A DNA stretch of 64,000 bases from Streptomyces chrestomyceticus JCM 4735 (GTDB taxonomy: Bacteria; Actinomycetota; Actinomycetes; Streptomycetales; Streptomycetaceae). The position numbers and the translations under genes were made by a program. Position 1 is the stretch's first letter, and the number at the start of each line of letters is the position of its first letter. The stretch lies in the NCBI RefSeq assembly GCF_003865135.1, contig NZ_BHZC01000001.1, forward strand, positions 1-64,000. The letters are read 5' to 3'. Below are positions 44,124-53,570 of the stretch, in pieces. A model generated the notes under the pieces. That model was not told where the DNA came from, made no database searches, and worked only from the letters and a program-made list of their open reading frames with translations.

Positions 44124-45098
44124 ATGCGGGTGACCGTGCCCGTACCGAACCTCGGGACAGGAGGCGGCGTGCCGTTGTACATGGCCTGGCGGGGTTCGCT
44201 GGGCGATACCGGGCTGTGGTGGTCCCAGAGCCGCAACGGAATCACCTGGACTCCGCAGCAGCGGATCTTCGGCGCCATGTCCATGGAACGCCCGGCCCTG
44301 GCGGCATGGCGGGAGATGCTGTATCTGGCCCGGCGCGAAGAACATGATCAGGTGCTGTGGTGGGCGGTGAGCGACGGATCCGGCTGGAGCGGGCCGCGCG
44401 CGGTCCCCGGCGCCTGCTCCAGCCACGCCCCCGCCGTGGTGGCCGGCCACCACGGACTGCATTTGTACTGGAAAGGGCCGGACTCGGACGAACGGCTCTT
44501 CCACGCCGCCTTCGACGGCCGGTTCTGGGCCCCCGGTCAGGTGCTGTTCAACGGCTGGCCCATGACCTCTTCCCGACCCAGCACCACCACCACCCACACC
44601 ACCCGCACTTGGCTGGCCTTCACCGGCGCCGGCCGCGACCGGACGATCCGCCTGTGCCACTCCCCCGACGGCACCCGGTGGAATTTCCGCAACGTCCTGC
44701 CGGGACCGGCGGCAGCGGCCAGTTCCTGGCCCTCGGTCACCGGCCGGACCGGCCCGGGCCGCACCGACCGCCTGCTGCTGGCCTGGCCCGACCACGACGG
44801 CGCCGTCCGGTGCGCGCTCTCCCACGACGCGGCCCGCCGCTGGTCACAGCCGGCCCCCGTACCCGCCCGTACCCTGCGCGGCATCGCCTTCGCCGCCTGG
44901 GACACCGCGGACGCCTACGCCGCCTGGGCCGTGACGCCGGACGGCGAGTACGGCATCTTCTGGGCCGACACCGCCGACGGCATCGTCTGGCGCCATCCGC
45001 GCACCGCCCAGCCGCTGCAGTACGGCCAGGGACGGCTGGACGAACGCGCCTCGCTCCGGGAACCTGCCATGGCCGCCTGCGGCCACATGTGGCGCTGA
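44124..45098 (+). CDS. Beta-propeller (sialidase-like) protein, unknown
   Basis: About 324 residues from ATG 44124; the frame is open upstream without plausible coding. The protein is built of repeated blades with Asp-box-like turns and Trp-rich strands: 'GDTGLWWSQSRNGITWT', 'LWWAVSDGSGWSGP', 'IRLCHSPDGTRWNFRN', 'VRCALSHDAARRWSQP' and 'GIFWADTADGIVWRHP'. This is the pattern of exo-sialidase-type propellers. I see no sialidase Arg triad that I can assign, so the enzyme role is open. No signal peptide was found with this start. Confidence 0.6.
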   Translation: MRVTVPVPNLGTGGGVPLYMAWRGSLGDTGLWWSQSRNGITWTPQQRIFGAMSMERPALAAWREMLYLARREEHDQVLWWAVSDGSGWSGPRAVPGACSSHAPAVVAGHHGLHLYWKGPDSDERLFHAAFDGRFWAPGQVLFNGWPMTSSRPSTTTTHTTRTWLAFTGAGRDRTIRLCHSPDGTRWNFRNVLPGPAAAASSWPSVTGRTGPGRTDRLLLAWPDHDGAVRCALSHDAARRWSQPAPVPARTLRGIAFAAWDTADAYAAWAVTPDGEYGIFWADTADGIVWRHPRTAQPLQYGQGRLDERASLREPAMAACGHMWR

Positions 45099-45249
45099 CC
45101 GGCGGGTGTCGTCGGCCCGGCCGCAGCGGTCCAGCCTGCCGGAAACGCGCATCCACCACGGAGCGCGGCGCGCACGGTGAGAGACGATGCGCGCAGCCTC
45201 TGGAGCCGGTGCGCGTTTTCGGCCAGAGGCGCGCACCGGCTGGTGCCGG

Positions 45250-45738
45250 CCCGGCACCGGCGCGCAGCGCGCGGGCCGTGTGCCGGGCCTGTTCGGCGTG
45301 CTGGCGGTACGCCAGTGCCTGTTGTGGGCGGTCATACTGTTCGTGCTCGCGGGCCAGGGCGTCGTGGATGTCGGCCAGGGCGCTGACGGTGGCGGCTGCC
45401 TGGGTGGGCGCCGAACGCTCCGGCCATTCCAGGGCCTGCTGGGTTGAGTGGTCCTCGGCGATCTGCCCAGCGGTGGTGGCGGCCGTTTCGCGTGTGATGG
45501 CGCCCTGCTCCCGTGTCTCTTGTGCCTGGCCGCGGCGCAGGGCCGTTTCCCTGCGTTCCAGGCGGGCGGCGGTTACCGCCCGCCGGTCGCGGGAGCAGCC
45601 GATCTGCTCCAGGGCGCGCTCACGCAGATTGGCAGCCGCCCGCCCCACCGCCCGGCTGCGGGCGTCGGCTTCGTCTACCCAGGCGGTCAGACGATCCTTA
45701 CGTACGTCGGCGGAGGTCTCCCCGTCGTCCGCGACCAC
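45250..45738 (-). pseudogene. Coiled-coil-like protein, 3' end not definable
   Basis: Reading from 45738, the first ~160 residues are charged and helical ('LTAWVDEADARSRAVGRAAA', 'LERRETALRRGQAQETREQG', 'LADIHDALAREHEQYDRPQ') and look coding. After about 45250 the frame becomes Arg/Pro-rich, with no stop until it is deep inside the opposite-strand propeller gene. The natural end has probably been lost through a slip. No family is recognised. Confidence 0.35.
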
Positions 45739-46628
45739 GCACTACGAGAAGACGGAAACTACGCACACACGCGCGGGGCCCGGCTCGGAGCCCCTCGCGA
45801 TACGAAGGTCTTCCGTCATACCGGGCCGGCCGCCCGGAAGTGAACGGGCCGCAGCGTGTTGCCGGGGCGATTGACAGCTCCTTAAGTGCGGACACCAGCG
45901 GTTCTACCCTGGACCGTACCTCCCCCGGCCCCCGGCCGGTACATCTGTCCCTCGCGTCCGTCCGGCCCGAAGGGCGGGAGCTCAACAGGCCGCCGGATCC
46001 GCATTTCCGCAGCGGACGCACGGATCCGTCTTGCCTGCAGCCCGTCGCCTCGGGGCACTCCTGCGCCCCTGCGACGGGCGGTGAGGCGCTGGTTCGGGGC
46101 CGGAGAGGAGCCGGTCCCGAACGCGGCGCTCCCAGCACCGCCCGCCTTGCCTTGTGCTCGGTGTCCCGCACTTCCGGCTCCGCAGCGGCCCGGCGGCGCA
46201 CACCGGGCCCGGTTCCGACCTTCCTCCACGGCAGCGGATCCTTCACCGGCACCACCTCGACTGCAGCACGTCCACCCCGGCCTCTCGCGGAGTGCGGCAG
46301 ACGCCTGCGGTCAGTCACGCCCAGCCCTACGGGAAAGTTGCTGGATGTAACGGTCGCGGCGTTGCGCAGCGCGGTGTGGGCGTTACGGCTGCGTTCGCGT
46401 CTCGGCGTGTGCGGCCCAGTCTGCTCGCGAACGACAGCAGGACTAACCGCGTGCTTCGGCCCGGATGGCCGGGCAGCACCGGGGTGTCCCCGCAAGATCG
46501 CACCAACGGTCGAGGCGAGATCGCATACGCGCAGAACATCAGGAGCTACTGGCGTTGTGGGTGAGAGTCCTGCGGAGACAGTTGAAACGCAGGGGCACAG
46601 GGCCTGCTCGCGGAGGACCATCGTCGCT
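45739..46628. other. Gap without recognisable genes
   Basis: About 890 bp. Long open frames exist in several phases, but none shows a protein-like pattern. A GGAGG box at about 46612 serves the next gene. Confidence 0.3.
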
Positions 46629-47042
46629 ATGGGGGTCGAACGCGAGGGTTCCAGGGACTATCTCTACTATGCGCCTGACTGGATCTGGCCAGCCAGCCAT
46701 GAGGGCTATATCAAGTCGTTCCTGCTGTTCTTTGACGGAGTGGCTCTCTCCCTGCCGACGGATCTCGCAGCCGAGACGCTCGACCGAAGCCCGAACCTGG
46801 CCCAGCCGCTGCACGACAAGGGCCTCCTGGTCAATCTCGACCCCCACACCTGCCTGAGTCACGAGGCGTCCTCCACGCTGGCGCGCGGGCTGACCGACTG
46901 GCTGGAGAGCCAGCCCCGCCGACCGCCTGACCCCGATGTCGCAGCGGCGATCGCTTCACTGCAGTGGGCCCGGCACTGGTCGGCTCGGAGAGATTCATAC
47001 AGGTGCTGCGGCGTCAGGGCTGCACGTTCCAGGGAGAAATTG
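46629..47042 (+). pseudogene. Front half of a gene split by an IS256-type element
   Basis: ATG 46629 opens a protein reading 'SRDYLYYAPDWIWPASHEGY', 'FLLFFDGVALSLPTD', 'LHDKGLLVNLDPHTCL' and 'LARGLTDWLESQPRRPP'. Near 46978 the plausible sequence moves to the next frame ('GSERFIQVLRRQGCTFQGEI') and stops at the element boundary. The second half is at 49060-49706. The style (YY-P start, then a short list of position-like statements) recalls DUF6236-type proteins, but I am not sure. Confidence 0.5.
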
Positions 47043-47071
47043 TCAAGAGCTGTGGATTGGGTCGTTGACGT

Positions 47072-47629
47072 CTACCGCTGTTCCCACTCGGTCCGGGTGA
47101 GTTCGTACTCGACTTCACCATGTTCGGAGCCCTCGGTGGCCTCCGGCCAGTCCCCGGTGAAGTTCCGGACGAAGGACAGGCCGGACTTCTCCATGACGCG
47201 GCGGGAACGGGTGTTGACGGCCATCGTGTTCGCCGTGACCCGCTCGACCTCCAGGTCTGTGAACCCCTTGCGGATCAGGGTCTGGGCCCCCTCGGTGGCA
47301 TAGCCGCGCCCCCATGCGGCCTGCTTCAACCGGTAGCCGAGTTCGACCACGGCGGGGCTGTGCTCCTCCAGCGGCCGGAACTCGAACCACCCTAGGAAGG
47401 TGTCGGTGGCCTTCTCCTGCGCGGCCCAGTAGCCGCGGGTCCTCCAGCACGGGTAGTCGTGCATCAGCCGCGGCAGGACCCTCGTTGCGATCGCCTCGCT
47501 GCTGGTGGGACGGCCTCCGTTGATAAAGCGCATGACCTCGGGGTCGTTGTCCAGGGCGAGCAGGTGGTCGGTGTCGGCCGTCGTGAACGCGCGCAGGACG
47601 AGCCGGTCGGTCTCCAGGAAGTTGGACAT
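47072..47629 (-). CDS. GNAT N-acetyltransferase (RimJ/RimL type)
   Basis: 185 residues from ATG 47629. 'LETDRLVLRAFTTADTDHLL' is the classic RimJ/RimL-like start. 'ELGYRLKQAAWGRGYATEGA' holds the acetyl-CoA loop, and 'VTANTMAVNTRSRRVMEKSG' with 'LSFVRNF' closes the fold. It ends 29 bp from the proposed left end of the IS256-type element and reads in the same direction as the transposase, so it is probably a passenger gene. The substrate could be a ribosomal protein N-terminus or a small molecule. Confidence 0.82.
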   Translation of the reverse strand: MSNFLETDRLVLRAFTTADTDHLLALDNDPEVMRFINGGRPTSSEAIATRVLPRLMHDYPCWRTRGYWAAQEKATDTFLGWFEFRPLEEHSPAVVELGYRLKQAAWGRGYATEGAQTLIRKGFTDLEVERVTANTMAVNTRSRRVMEKSGLSFVRNFTGDWPEATEGSEHGEVEYELTRTEWEQR

Positions 47630-47697
47630 GTCGCGATCTTCACCACGGGCTGGCCGGGTCTGCCACCGGTTTTCCGGCTGATGGATGTCGGTGGTGA

Positions 47698-48954
47698 TCA
47701 TGCCGCGCGGTCGGCGGATCGCTCGATGAGGATGCCCCGCTCGAAGCGGGCCCCGGCCCGGACCAGTGCCACGAGGTGGGGCGCGTTCACGGCCCGCCAT
47801 CGCTGCTGGGCGGACTCCACCAGCTTGAAGACCATGGCCAAGGCGGCGGTCGCGCTGCCGGCGCCCTTCGTGACCTTCGTGCGGAGTCGAACCGTTGCGA
47901 AGGTGGACTCGATGGGGTTCGTGGTGCGCAGGTGGACCCAGTGCTCGGCGGGGAAGTCGTAGAACGCGAGCAGTTCGTCCGTGTCGTCGGTGACCTTCCT
48001 GACGGCTTTGGGGAACTTCGCCTCGTAGGTCCTCTCAGACGCGGCGACAGCTTTGATCGCACGGTCGCGGTCCTCGGCGTCGTAGATCTCCCGCAGGGCC
48101 TTCTTCGCCCCGGGCTGAGCGGACTTCGGCAGGGCGTTCGCAACGTTGGCGATCTTGTGAACCCAGCACCTCTGATGGCGGGCCTCGGGGAAGACCTCGG
48201 TCAGAGCCTTCCAGAAGCCGAGTGCGCCGTCGCCGACCGCCAGCACGGGGGCGCGCATCCCGCGCCGCTGGCAGTCGCGCAGCAGGTCGGCCCATGAGTC
48301 GGCCGATTCGCGGTAGCCGTCGCTCATGGCGATCAGCTCCTTGGTGCCGTCCGTGCGCACGCCCATCAGTACGAGCACGCACGATTTCGTCTCCCGCAGG
48401 CGTATGCGCAGGTGGATGCCGTCGGCCCACACGTAGACGTAGTCGCTGCCGGACAGATCGCGCTCGCCGAACGCCCGGTACTCGGCCTCCCACTGCTGGG
48501 TGAGCCGGGTGACCGTCGCCGGTGACAGGCCTGCCGAGCTGCCGAGGAACTGCTCCAGCGCGGGCACGAAGTCGCCCGAGGACAGACCGTGCAGGTAGAG
48601 CAGCGGCAGCACCTTGCTGATCTTCGGCGACTTGCGGCACCAGGGCGGAAGAATCGCCGAGGAGAACCGCTTGCGCTCACCCGTTGCCTCATCGATGCGC
48701 TTGTCGTTGACGCGCGGGGCCCGCACCTCGACGGCTCCCGCGACGGTGGTGGCCTTCCTCGGCTGGTGGTGATCGTTGCGAACCACGAGACGGCGCCCCC
48801 GCTCGTCCTTCTCGTGCGCCAACTCGGCTATATAGGCGTCGGCTTCGTCTTCCAGCGCCGCGGCCGGCATCCGCTTCGCGCCCTCCCGGACGATCTCGTC
48901 GATCAAGGAGGAGCCGTTGGCGGTGGTGCCGTCGTCGTTCACTACGCTGAGCAC
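47698..48954 (-). CDS. IS256-family transposase
   Basis: 418 residues from ATG 48954, intact. DDE residues are placed as in the family: Asp in 'VYVWADGIHLR', Asp in 'VLAVGDGALGFWKAL', Glu in 'NPIESTFATVRLRT'. 'RHQRCWVHKIANVANALPKS' is the signature IS256 block. The length is normal. Confidence 0.93.
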   Translation of the reverse strand: MLSVVNDDGTTANGSSLIDEIVREGAKRMPAAALEDEADAYIAELAHEKDERGRRLVVRNDHHQPRKATTVAGAVEVRAPRVNDKRIDEATGERKRFSSAILPPWCRKSPKISKVLPLLYLHGLSSGDFVPALEQFLGSSAGLSPATVTRLTQQWEAEYRAFGERDLSGSDYVYVWADGIHLRIRLRETKSCVLVLMGVRTDGTKELIAMSDGYRESADSWADLLRDCQRRGMRAPVLAVGDGALGFWKALTEVFPEARHQRCWVHKIANVANALPKSAQPGAKKALREIYDAEDRDRAIKAVAASERTYEAKFPKAVRKVTDDTDELLAFYDFPAEHWVHLRTTNPIESTFATVRLRTKVTKGAGSATAALAMVFKLVESAQQRWRAVNAPHLVALVRAGARFERGILIERSADRAA

Positions 48955-49059
48955 GGACGTGTCTTCCCGGCCGACGCTGCAACGTCGGCCTTGCTCGGTG
49001 ACCTATCGATCAATCACCCGGGAAGGTACGTCCTCCCGGGGCTGATCCACAGGTCTTGA

Positions 49060-49706
49060 GCATTGCTCCGTTCCAGGCGGCCGACGGCCTTTGGCGCATT
49101 GACCAGGACGTTCGCCTGATGATTCTCATGGCTTACTGCCGGACCCTTCATCGTGAGATGAAGGCAGCAGATATCACGCTGCAACCCGTGATGAGGGATA
49201 TGCACAGCTTCCCGGAATCCGTGGGGCCGGCATTCCGGGACTTGGAACGCCCCGCTCAGAAAAGGTGGCGTCGGAATCGAGCGATGCATCGTGTGATCAA
49301 AGCCGACTGGCGTGAGGTCGGCGTTGATCTGTCGAGGGTTCCGCTCGACGAGATCCTGGGCTTCCGTGACCATCATGGAGCGGACTATCGCGCCTACGCG
49401 CAGGGCCTGCGGAACTTTGTGAGGGCATCCGAAGAGATGTCCGACACTCAGTTCGCGGCAGCTCTGCGTGATCGCAGTGAGCAGATCGACCACGCGGCTG
49501 CCGAGCTGCGAAGGTCTCTCAAGACGGCCTTCGGTCACACCGGTGCAGCGCTCATATTCTCGATCGCAGGAGCCACTTGGACCGCTACCCAGGGAGACAT
49601 CGCGGCAGCGCTGCTGGCTGTGGCCAGTGCCGCCGCCAGCACCACGCGGCCCCCGCGCCCGGTAACGGCATACTCCTACCTCTACTACATGAAGAAGAGG
49701 TACTGA
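49060..49706 (+). pseudogene. Back half of the split gene, with C-terminal membrane helix
   Basis: The frame from the element boundary gives about 215 residues: 'SIAPFQAADGLWRIDQDVRL', a helical middle ('YRAYAQGLRNFVRASEEMSD'), and near the end a hydrophobic stretch 'ALIFSIAGATWTAT' followed by 'AALLAVASAAAST'. It joins naturally to the shifted frame of 46629-47042. It could be expressed alone from TTG 49056, but there is no good ribosome site. Confidence 0.5.
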
Positions 49707-50338
49707 CCGCGCGCTGCCCCTCGCAACGCGCACGGTTGCCGGGCAGCCGGCACACCACGAGCTGCAACCGCCCGGCAACCCACCGTTGAGGTGTGCCTGC
49801 GAAGCTCGGCTGTTCCCTCTCCTTCTCGCACGAGGGCTCCCGAACACGAGGGGGGCTTCGCCGTCGGCCGCGCCACCGTCGGGGGCATGGGCATGGGCAT
49901 GGGCATGGTCGTAGTCGAGCAATGCGTCGAGGTACCCCCTATCGTCTCTTTGCGGGTCAGGCGCTGATGTTGCCAGGGCTTGGGCTCCGCATGCTGCCGA
50001 GAGTCCCGAGGCCAGGTACGGCCTTGATCAGCTCTCACCGCGCACCGGTCCTGCGCAGCGCCGTCCGGGACAGCTGAGGATCCAGATGCCCGGCGCGACG
50101 GGCCGCCCGCGCGGTGTGCCGGCGCGCATCAGGCCCGGCTGATACGTCCGGGCCATCAGGCGCCGGCCCTACCGGCGACGGACGCCTTCGGACCAGTTGG
50201 CCATCGTCGTCCTCCTGGTCAGCGGCGCGTCGGCTGAGATGCGACCGATTTTCACCATGTGAAGATGCGCCACTCCCCAGTCGGGTTGTGGCGCACCCAT
50301 GCTGAGTCGGCCGTGTCCGGCTGGTGCCGGTGATCAGG
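49707..50338. other. Gap with a short tandem repeat
   Basis: No gene is seen. Bases 49884-49907 carry four copies of the hexamer GGGCAT in a row. The rest, to 50338, has no clear feature. Confidence 0.3.
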
Positions 50339-50495
50339 TCAGCGGCGTCCCCAGCGTTCAGTGTCGATGATGTGGCGGTGCTGGTCGCGCAGGGTGGCGG
50401 TGTCGCGCTTGTTGTCCCACATGTGATCGCGGCGATTCTGGAAGACGTGCTGGAGGTTGTCGTGGCCCCGGCCGGTGTGCACCCGCGGCGAGCCA
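50339..50495 (-). pseudogene. Lamin-tail-domain protein, C-terminal scrap
   Basis: About 50 residues including 'VHTGRGHDNLQHVFQNRRDH' and 'MWDNKRDTATLRD', matching the end of the protein at 43372-43831. The rest of the gene is absent, and the scrap abuts the flavoprotein stop. Confidence 0.6.
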
Positions 50496-50512
50496 GGCCG
50501 GCGCGGGCCCGG

Positions 50513-51055
50513 TCAGGCAGGCAGCGCGTCGATGGCGGCCTGCCAGGGGTAGGCGTCGAGGTCGCCGTGGCGGGGTTTGTGCGGGGTGAACCCGGTGTCC
50601 CCGAGGAGCACGGTGACGCCCGCCTCGCGCAGGAATGCGACGTGCCGGGCGATGGCGGGGTGCGCGGCCTGGGCGTCGTTGAAGTGGGGCAGGGCGACGG
50701 TCGGCAGGCCCAGTCCGATGCCTTCGGTGATCAGTCCGAGGGCGAGGGTGTCGCTGATGGCGGTGGCCCACTTGGCGAGGGTGTTGGAGGTCAGCGGGGC
50801 GACGAGCAGCGCGTCCGGCGGCGGCAGCAGGTCATCCTGGCTGGGCAGCTTGTACTGGTGGCGGACCGGGTGTCCGGTGAGGGCTTCGAGGGCCTCGATC
50901 TCGCCTTCGGCGTCCTCGGTGGCCCACCGGTACGCGGACGGCGTGAGGACCACGCAGACCTCCCAGCCGGCCTCCTGGGCGGCGCGGACGGGGATGTGCA
51001 GGCGTCGGGCGGGCGGGGCGGCGCAGGCGATCAGGTACAGGGTGCGTGTGGTCAC
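50513..51055 (-). CDS. Flavoprotein (Dfp/PPC decarboxylase-like)
   Basis: 180 residues from GTG 51055, overlapping the upstream XRE gene by GTGA. The Rossmann-like flavoprotein fold (PF02441) shows 'LYLIACAAPPARRLHIPV', 'VCVVLTPSAYRWA', 'PDALLVAPLTSNTLAKWATA' and 'LPTVALPHFND'. It likely binds FMN. The pairing of such a flavoprotein with an XRE-type regulator recurs in actinomycetes, where its reaction is not known. It is shorter than the bifunctional CoaBC. Confidence 0.82.
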   Translation of the reverse strand: MTTRTLYLIACAAPPARRLHIPVRAAQEAGWEVCVVLTPSAYRWATEDAEGEIEALEALTGHPVRHQYKLPSQDDLLPPPDALLVAPLTSNTLAKWATAISDTLALGLITEGIGLGLPTVALPHFNDAQAAHPAIARHVAFLREAGVTVLLGDTGFTPHKPRHGDLDAYPWQAAIDALPA

Positions 51056-52293
51056 CGGGGCAGTCCACAGCGGTCAGCGAGCAGGCGCAAGCGGCCCTCG
51101 GCACTGCCCGCTCCGAGCAGGCGCAGGTCCTCGATGTGGGCCTTGGTGCGGGGCCGGCACCGTACCTCCTCGGGCGCCAGGTCGTCGGCTTCGAGGAGGG
51201 TTTCGACGGCCCTGGCGCGCAGCCCGGCCTGTGTCTCGCCGATGGCGCGGTCGGTCAGCAGGTGGGCACGGCGCTCGCGCGGCAGGTTCTCGACGGCGTC
51301 GCCGGGGATGTCCGCGGCGACCGCCACCGCCTCCGCGCCCTCGGAGAGATGGACGTGCGCGGCGACGCGGTAGAGCGAGACGTTCGTCGGGCCGAAGGAC
51401 GTCCACAGCCGGTTGTCGTCGCCGCCGAGCCGGGCGGCGTGCTCGCCGGCCTCGTCGAGGTAGTCGGGCACCCGGCGGGCATAGCGGGCCGGGTGGCGGT
51501 TGTCGGCCTCGCTCGCGGCGGCGGCCGCCATGGCCGCCTTGAGGTAGAGCATCCCGAGCACGCTGTAGCCGTCGGGACCGCTGCGCAGCAGGTCCGGCTC
51601 CAGGCGCCGTGCGGCGGTGAGCACGAACTCGGCAGCGGCCGCCGCCTGGCCGTGGTTGGTCATCGCATCGCCGAGGTGGCGCGCGGCGCTCGCCATGATG
51701 ACCGGGTTCTGCGACTGCTCCGCGGCGGTGACCGCCCGGTGCCCGGCGATGACGCCCAGCTCGGTGTCCCCCCACTTGATGGCCGCGGCCTCGGTGAGTT
51801 CCAGCGCGAGGGAGAGCACCTCGTACGCGGCGAGCCGGTCGTCACCGCGGTGGTGCTGAGCGGCCCGGGTGGCGTCCACCAGGAGTGCCGGGATCTCGCT
51901 GCCCAGCTGCGCGAAGTGGCCGGCCTGGAAGCCGGTGCGGGCGTAGGTGAGCTGGCGGTACAGCGCCGGGACGGGGGCCGGGTGGGCAAAGCAGTCGTCA
52001 CAGGAGCCGGTGATGACGTCGTGGCGCTGCAGCGCGGCGCGTACGGCGTCGATCTGGCTCGCGCGGACGCATTCGGCGTCGATGGCCTCGGCCATCAGAC
52101 GCTCCGGGGTGATGCTCAGGCGCAGTGCGGCCAGCTGGATCACCGACCACTGCGGGTCGGCCTGGCGGCGGCCGCCCTCCAGTTCCTCGACCCAGCGCAG
52201 GCTCTTGCCCATCAGGCGGGCGAACTCGGCGCGCGCGATGCGGCGGCGGGTGCGCCAGTAGTGGACGCGGCGGCCGGAATGGATGCTGTTCAT
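51052..52293 (-). CDS. XRE-family regulator with TPR-like C-terminus
   Basis: 413 residues from ATG 52293. The N-terminal HTH is 'RRRIARAEFARLMGKSLRWV' with 'EELEGGRRQADPQWSVIQLA'. The remainder is helical repeat sequence of TPR type ('HRAVTAAEQSQNPVIMASAA', 'AAEFVLTAARRLEPD', 'LDEAGEHAARLGGDDNRLW'), the layout of many Streptomyces XRE regulators that sense peptides or metabolites. It probably controls the coupled flavoprotein and itself. It is divergent from the gene at 52371, 77 bp away, so the shared intergenic space holds both promoters. Confidence 0.85.
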   Translation of the reverse strand: MNSIHSGRRVHYWRTRRRIARAEFARLMGKSLRWVEELEGGRRQADPQWSVIQLAALRLSITPERLMAEAIDAECVRASQIDAVRAALQRHDVITGSCDDCFAHPAPVPALYRQLTYARTGFQAGHFAQLGSEIPALLVDATRAAQHHRGDDRLAAYEVLSLALELTEAAAIKWGDTELGVIAGHRAVTAAEQSQNPVIMASAARHLGDAMTNHGQAAAAAEFVLTAARRLEPDLLRSGPDGYSVLGMLYLKAAMAAAAASEADNRHPARYARRVPDYLDEAGEHAARLGGDDNRLWTSFGPTNVSLYRVAAHVHLSEGAEAVAVAADIPGDAVENLPRERRAHLLTDRAIGETQAGLRARAVETLLEADDLAPEEVRCRPRTKAHIEDLRLLGAGSAEGRLRLLADRCGLPR

Positions 52294-52370
52294 GGGCGCT
52301 CCGCAGCGGAGGCGAGGACCCACACGCTTCGTGTGGCCTGTTTCGGGTCTACCGCATTTAGCGTCCGGAT

Positions 52371-53123
52371 ATGACGCACTCCCCGAAGCAGACCACCCCA
52401 ACGTGGAGCGCCCGGCTCGCCCCTGACGCCGAGACGTACCAGCGGCTGCGTACCGCCGGCCCGGGGGCGACCCAGCTCGTGCGGTGCGGCGGCGGCCGGG
52501 AGGCGGTGGTCATCGTGCCGCTGCGGCGCGGGCTGGCCGCCCTCGACGCGATGGACCTGCCGGTCGCGGACGGGTACGCCGTGCTCGCCGACCACCTGCG
52601 CCAGGAGCTCATCGTGCTCGTGGCCGGCGGCCGGGCGGGCACCTGGGAGGGCGTGGCCGGCGTACGGGTGCTCTCGCGCGGCTGCTGGCTCCGGGCCCCC
52701 GCACCGGGCCGGGACGGCTCCCTCGCCTCGGCCTGGCTGAGTCAGCCCCACGGGCCCGCGCCCCGGTGGGGCGGCCCGGGCCACGAGCGCTGTCTCGGGG
52801 AGGTCCAGGTCGCCGTGGACGTCGACGCCCTGCGCGACGCGCTCGCCGCGGTCGACCGCAGGACAGCCGCCACCTGGAAAGTCACCTCATGCCGTACGCG
52901 GCTGTTCACGACCCGCAGGGCCTGGCCGGGGCGGAGCTGCCGCTCGACCGTGACACGCACGAGCAGCTGGTGCGGGCGGTGCTGTCGTGGACGTGCCCGG
53001 CCGCGCTGCCGTCCGACGACTTGGAGCAGGTGGCGCTTGTGCTCACCGGAGCTGCGCACGCGGTCGCCGCCGAGGTGCGGGGGCGCACGGCGCTGCTGCC
53101 CCGGGTCGATCGCCGCCTCGTAG
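52371..53123 (+). CDS. Unknown protein, probably lost its natural stop
   Basis: ATG 52371. The first ~173 residues look coding ('SARLAPDAETYQRLRTAGPG', 'GRAGTWEGVAGVRVLSRGCW', 'VDVDALRDALAAVDRRTAAT'). From about 52889 on, the frame runs to 53123 as Arg/Ser/Cys-rich sequence antiphase to the next gene, which is clearly coding there. The original stop was probably near 52890. No family is recognised. Confidence 0.5.
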   Translation: MTHSPKQTTPTWSARLAPDAETYQRLRTAGPGATQLVRCGGGREAVVIVPLRRGLAALDAMDLPVADGYAVLADHLRQELIVLVAGGRAGTWEGVAGVRVLSRGCWLRAPAPGRDGSLASAWLSQPHGPAPRWGGPGHERCLGEVQVAVDVDALRDALAAVDRRTAATWKVTSCRTRLFTTRRAWPGRSCRSTVTRTSSWCGRCCRGRARPRCRPTTWSRWRLCSPELRTRSPPRCGGARRCCPGSIAAS

Positions 53124-53290
53124 TGACCCGCATCGTGCTGGACGAAGCCGCCGGGCGTCTGGCGGCTCCCGGCCGTGACACCCTTCACGGCGTCCAGCAC
53201 CGCGCCCGGCTGATCCGCGCCCTGTACGCATGGCTGGACCACCTCAAGGACGCGTTGCCCCCCGCGCCAACCGCCTCAGCGGCGTCCTGA
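52889..53290 (+). CDS. Unknown protein, 133 residues
   Basis: ATG 52889 overlaps the preceding frame. The protein is helical and acidic: 'LPLDRDTHEQLVRAVLSWTC', 'LEQVALVLTGAAHAVAAEVR', 'RLIRALYAWLDHLKDALPP'. It is probably translated together with the previous gene. Nothing about its role can be read from the sequence. Confidence 0.6.
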   Translation: MPYAAVHDPQGLAGAELPLDRDTHEQLVRAVLSWTCPAALPSDDLEQVALVLTGAAHAVAAEVRGRTALLPRVDRRLVVTRIVLDEAAGRLAAPGRDTLHGVQHRARLIRALYAWLDHLKDALPPAPTASAAS

Positions 53291-53570
53291 GGACGGTCTC
53301 CAGCCATAGGCTCCGCCCCCGAAGCCGCCGCCCGGCGGTACATCCCCGTGGACCCGGGCGGTCGGAGGCCCCGGCGCCGCACCGCCTGCTACGGCCTGCG
53401 GCCGCCGGGGCCTGCGGGGCTGCGCCCCAGGTGCGCACCCACGCAGCTGCGGCGGGGGCAGGATCGTCCAGGCGCCCGGGGGTGGTGAGGCCGCTGTTCA
53501 CGACCATGGTCCTTGGGGTGTGGAGTTCACGGATGATGCGTTACGCCGGTGGTGTTCGCCGGGGGCGAGG

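Larger units (their letters stand above)
47043..49059 (-). mobile_element. IS256-type element with an acetyltransferase inside its ends
   Basis: The left end (47043) reads TCAAGAGCTGTGGAT and the right end, reversed from 49059, reads TCAAGACCTGTGGAT: 14 of 15 bases match, in the style of IS256-family ends. Between them are a transposase (47698-48954) and a GNAT gene (47072-47629), both leftward, 2,017 bp in total. No matching 8-9-bp target duplication is visible (flanks AGAAATTG and GCATTGCT), so the outer limits remain provisional. Confidence 0.6.

Noticed and set aside
45513..46620. Plus-strand frame upstream of the split gene as an N-terminal extension
   Set aside because: The residues are Pro/Arg/Ser-rich with no fold pattern, and a GGAGG box sits just before ATG 46629.
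49884..49907. Four GGGCAT repeats as a regulatory or CRISPR-like array
   Set aside because: Only 24 bp, no spacers, and no gene depends on it; more likely simple slippage.
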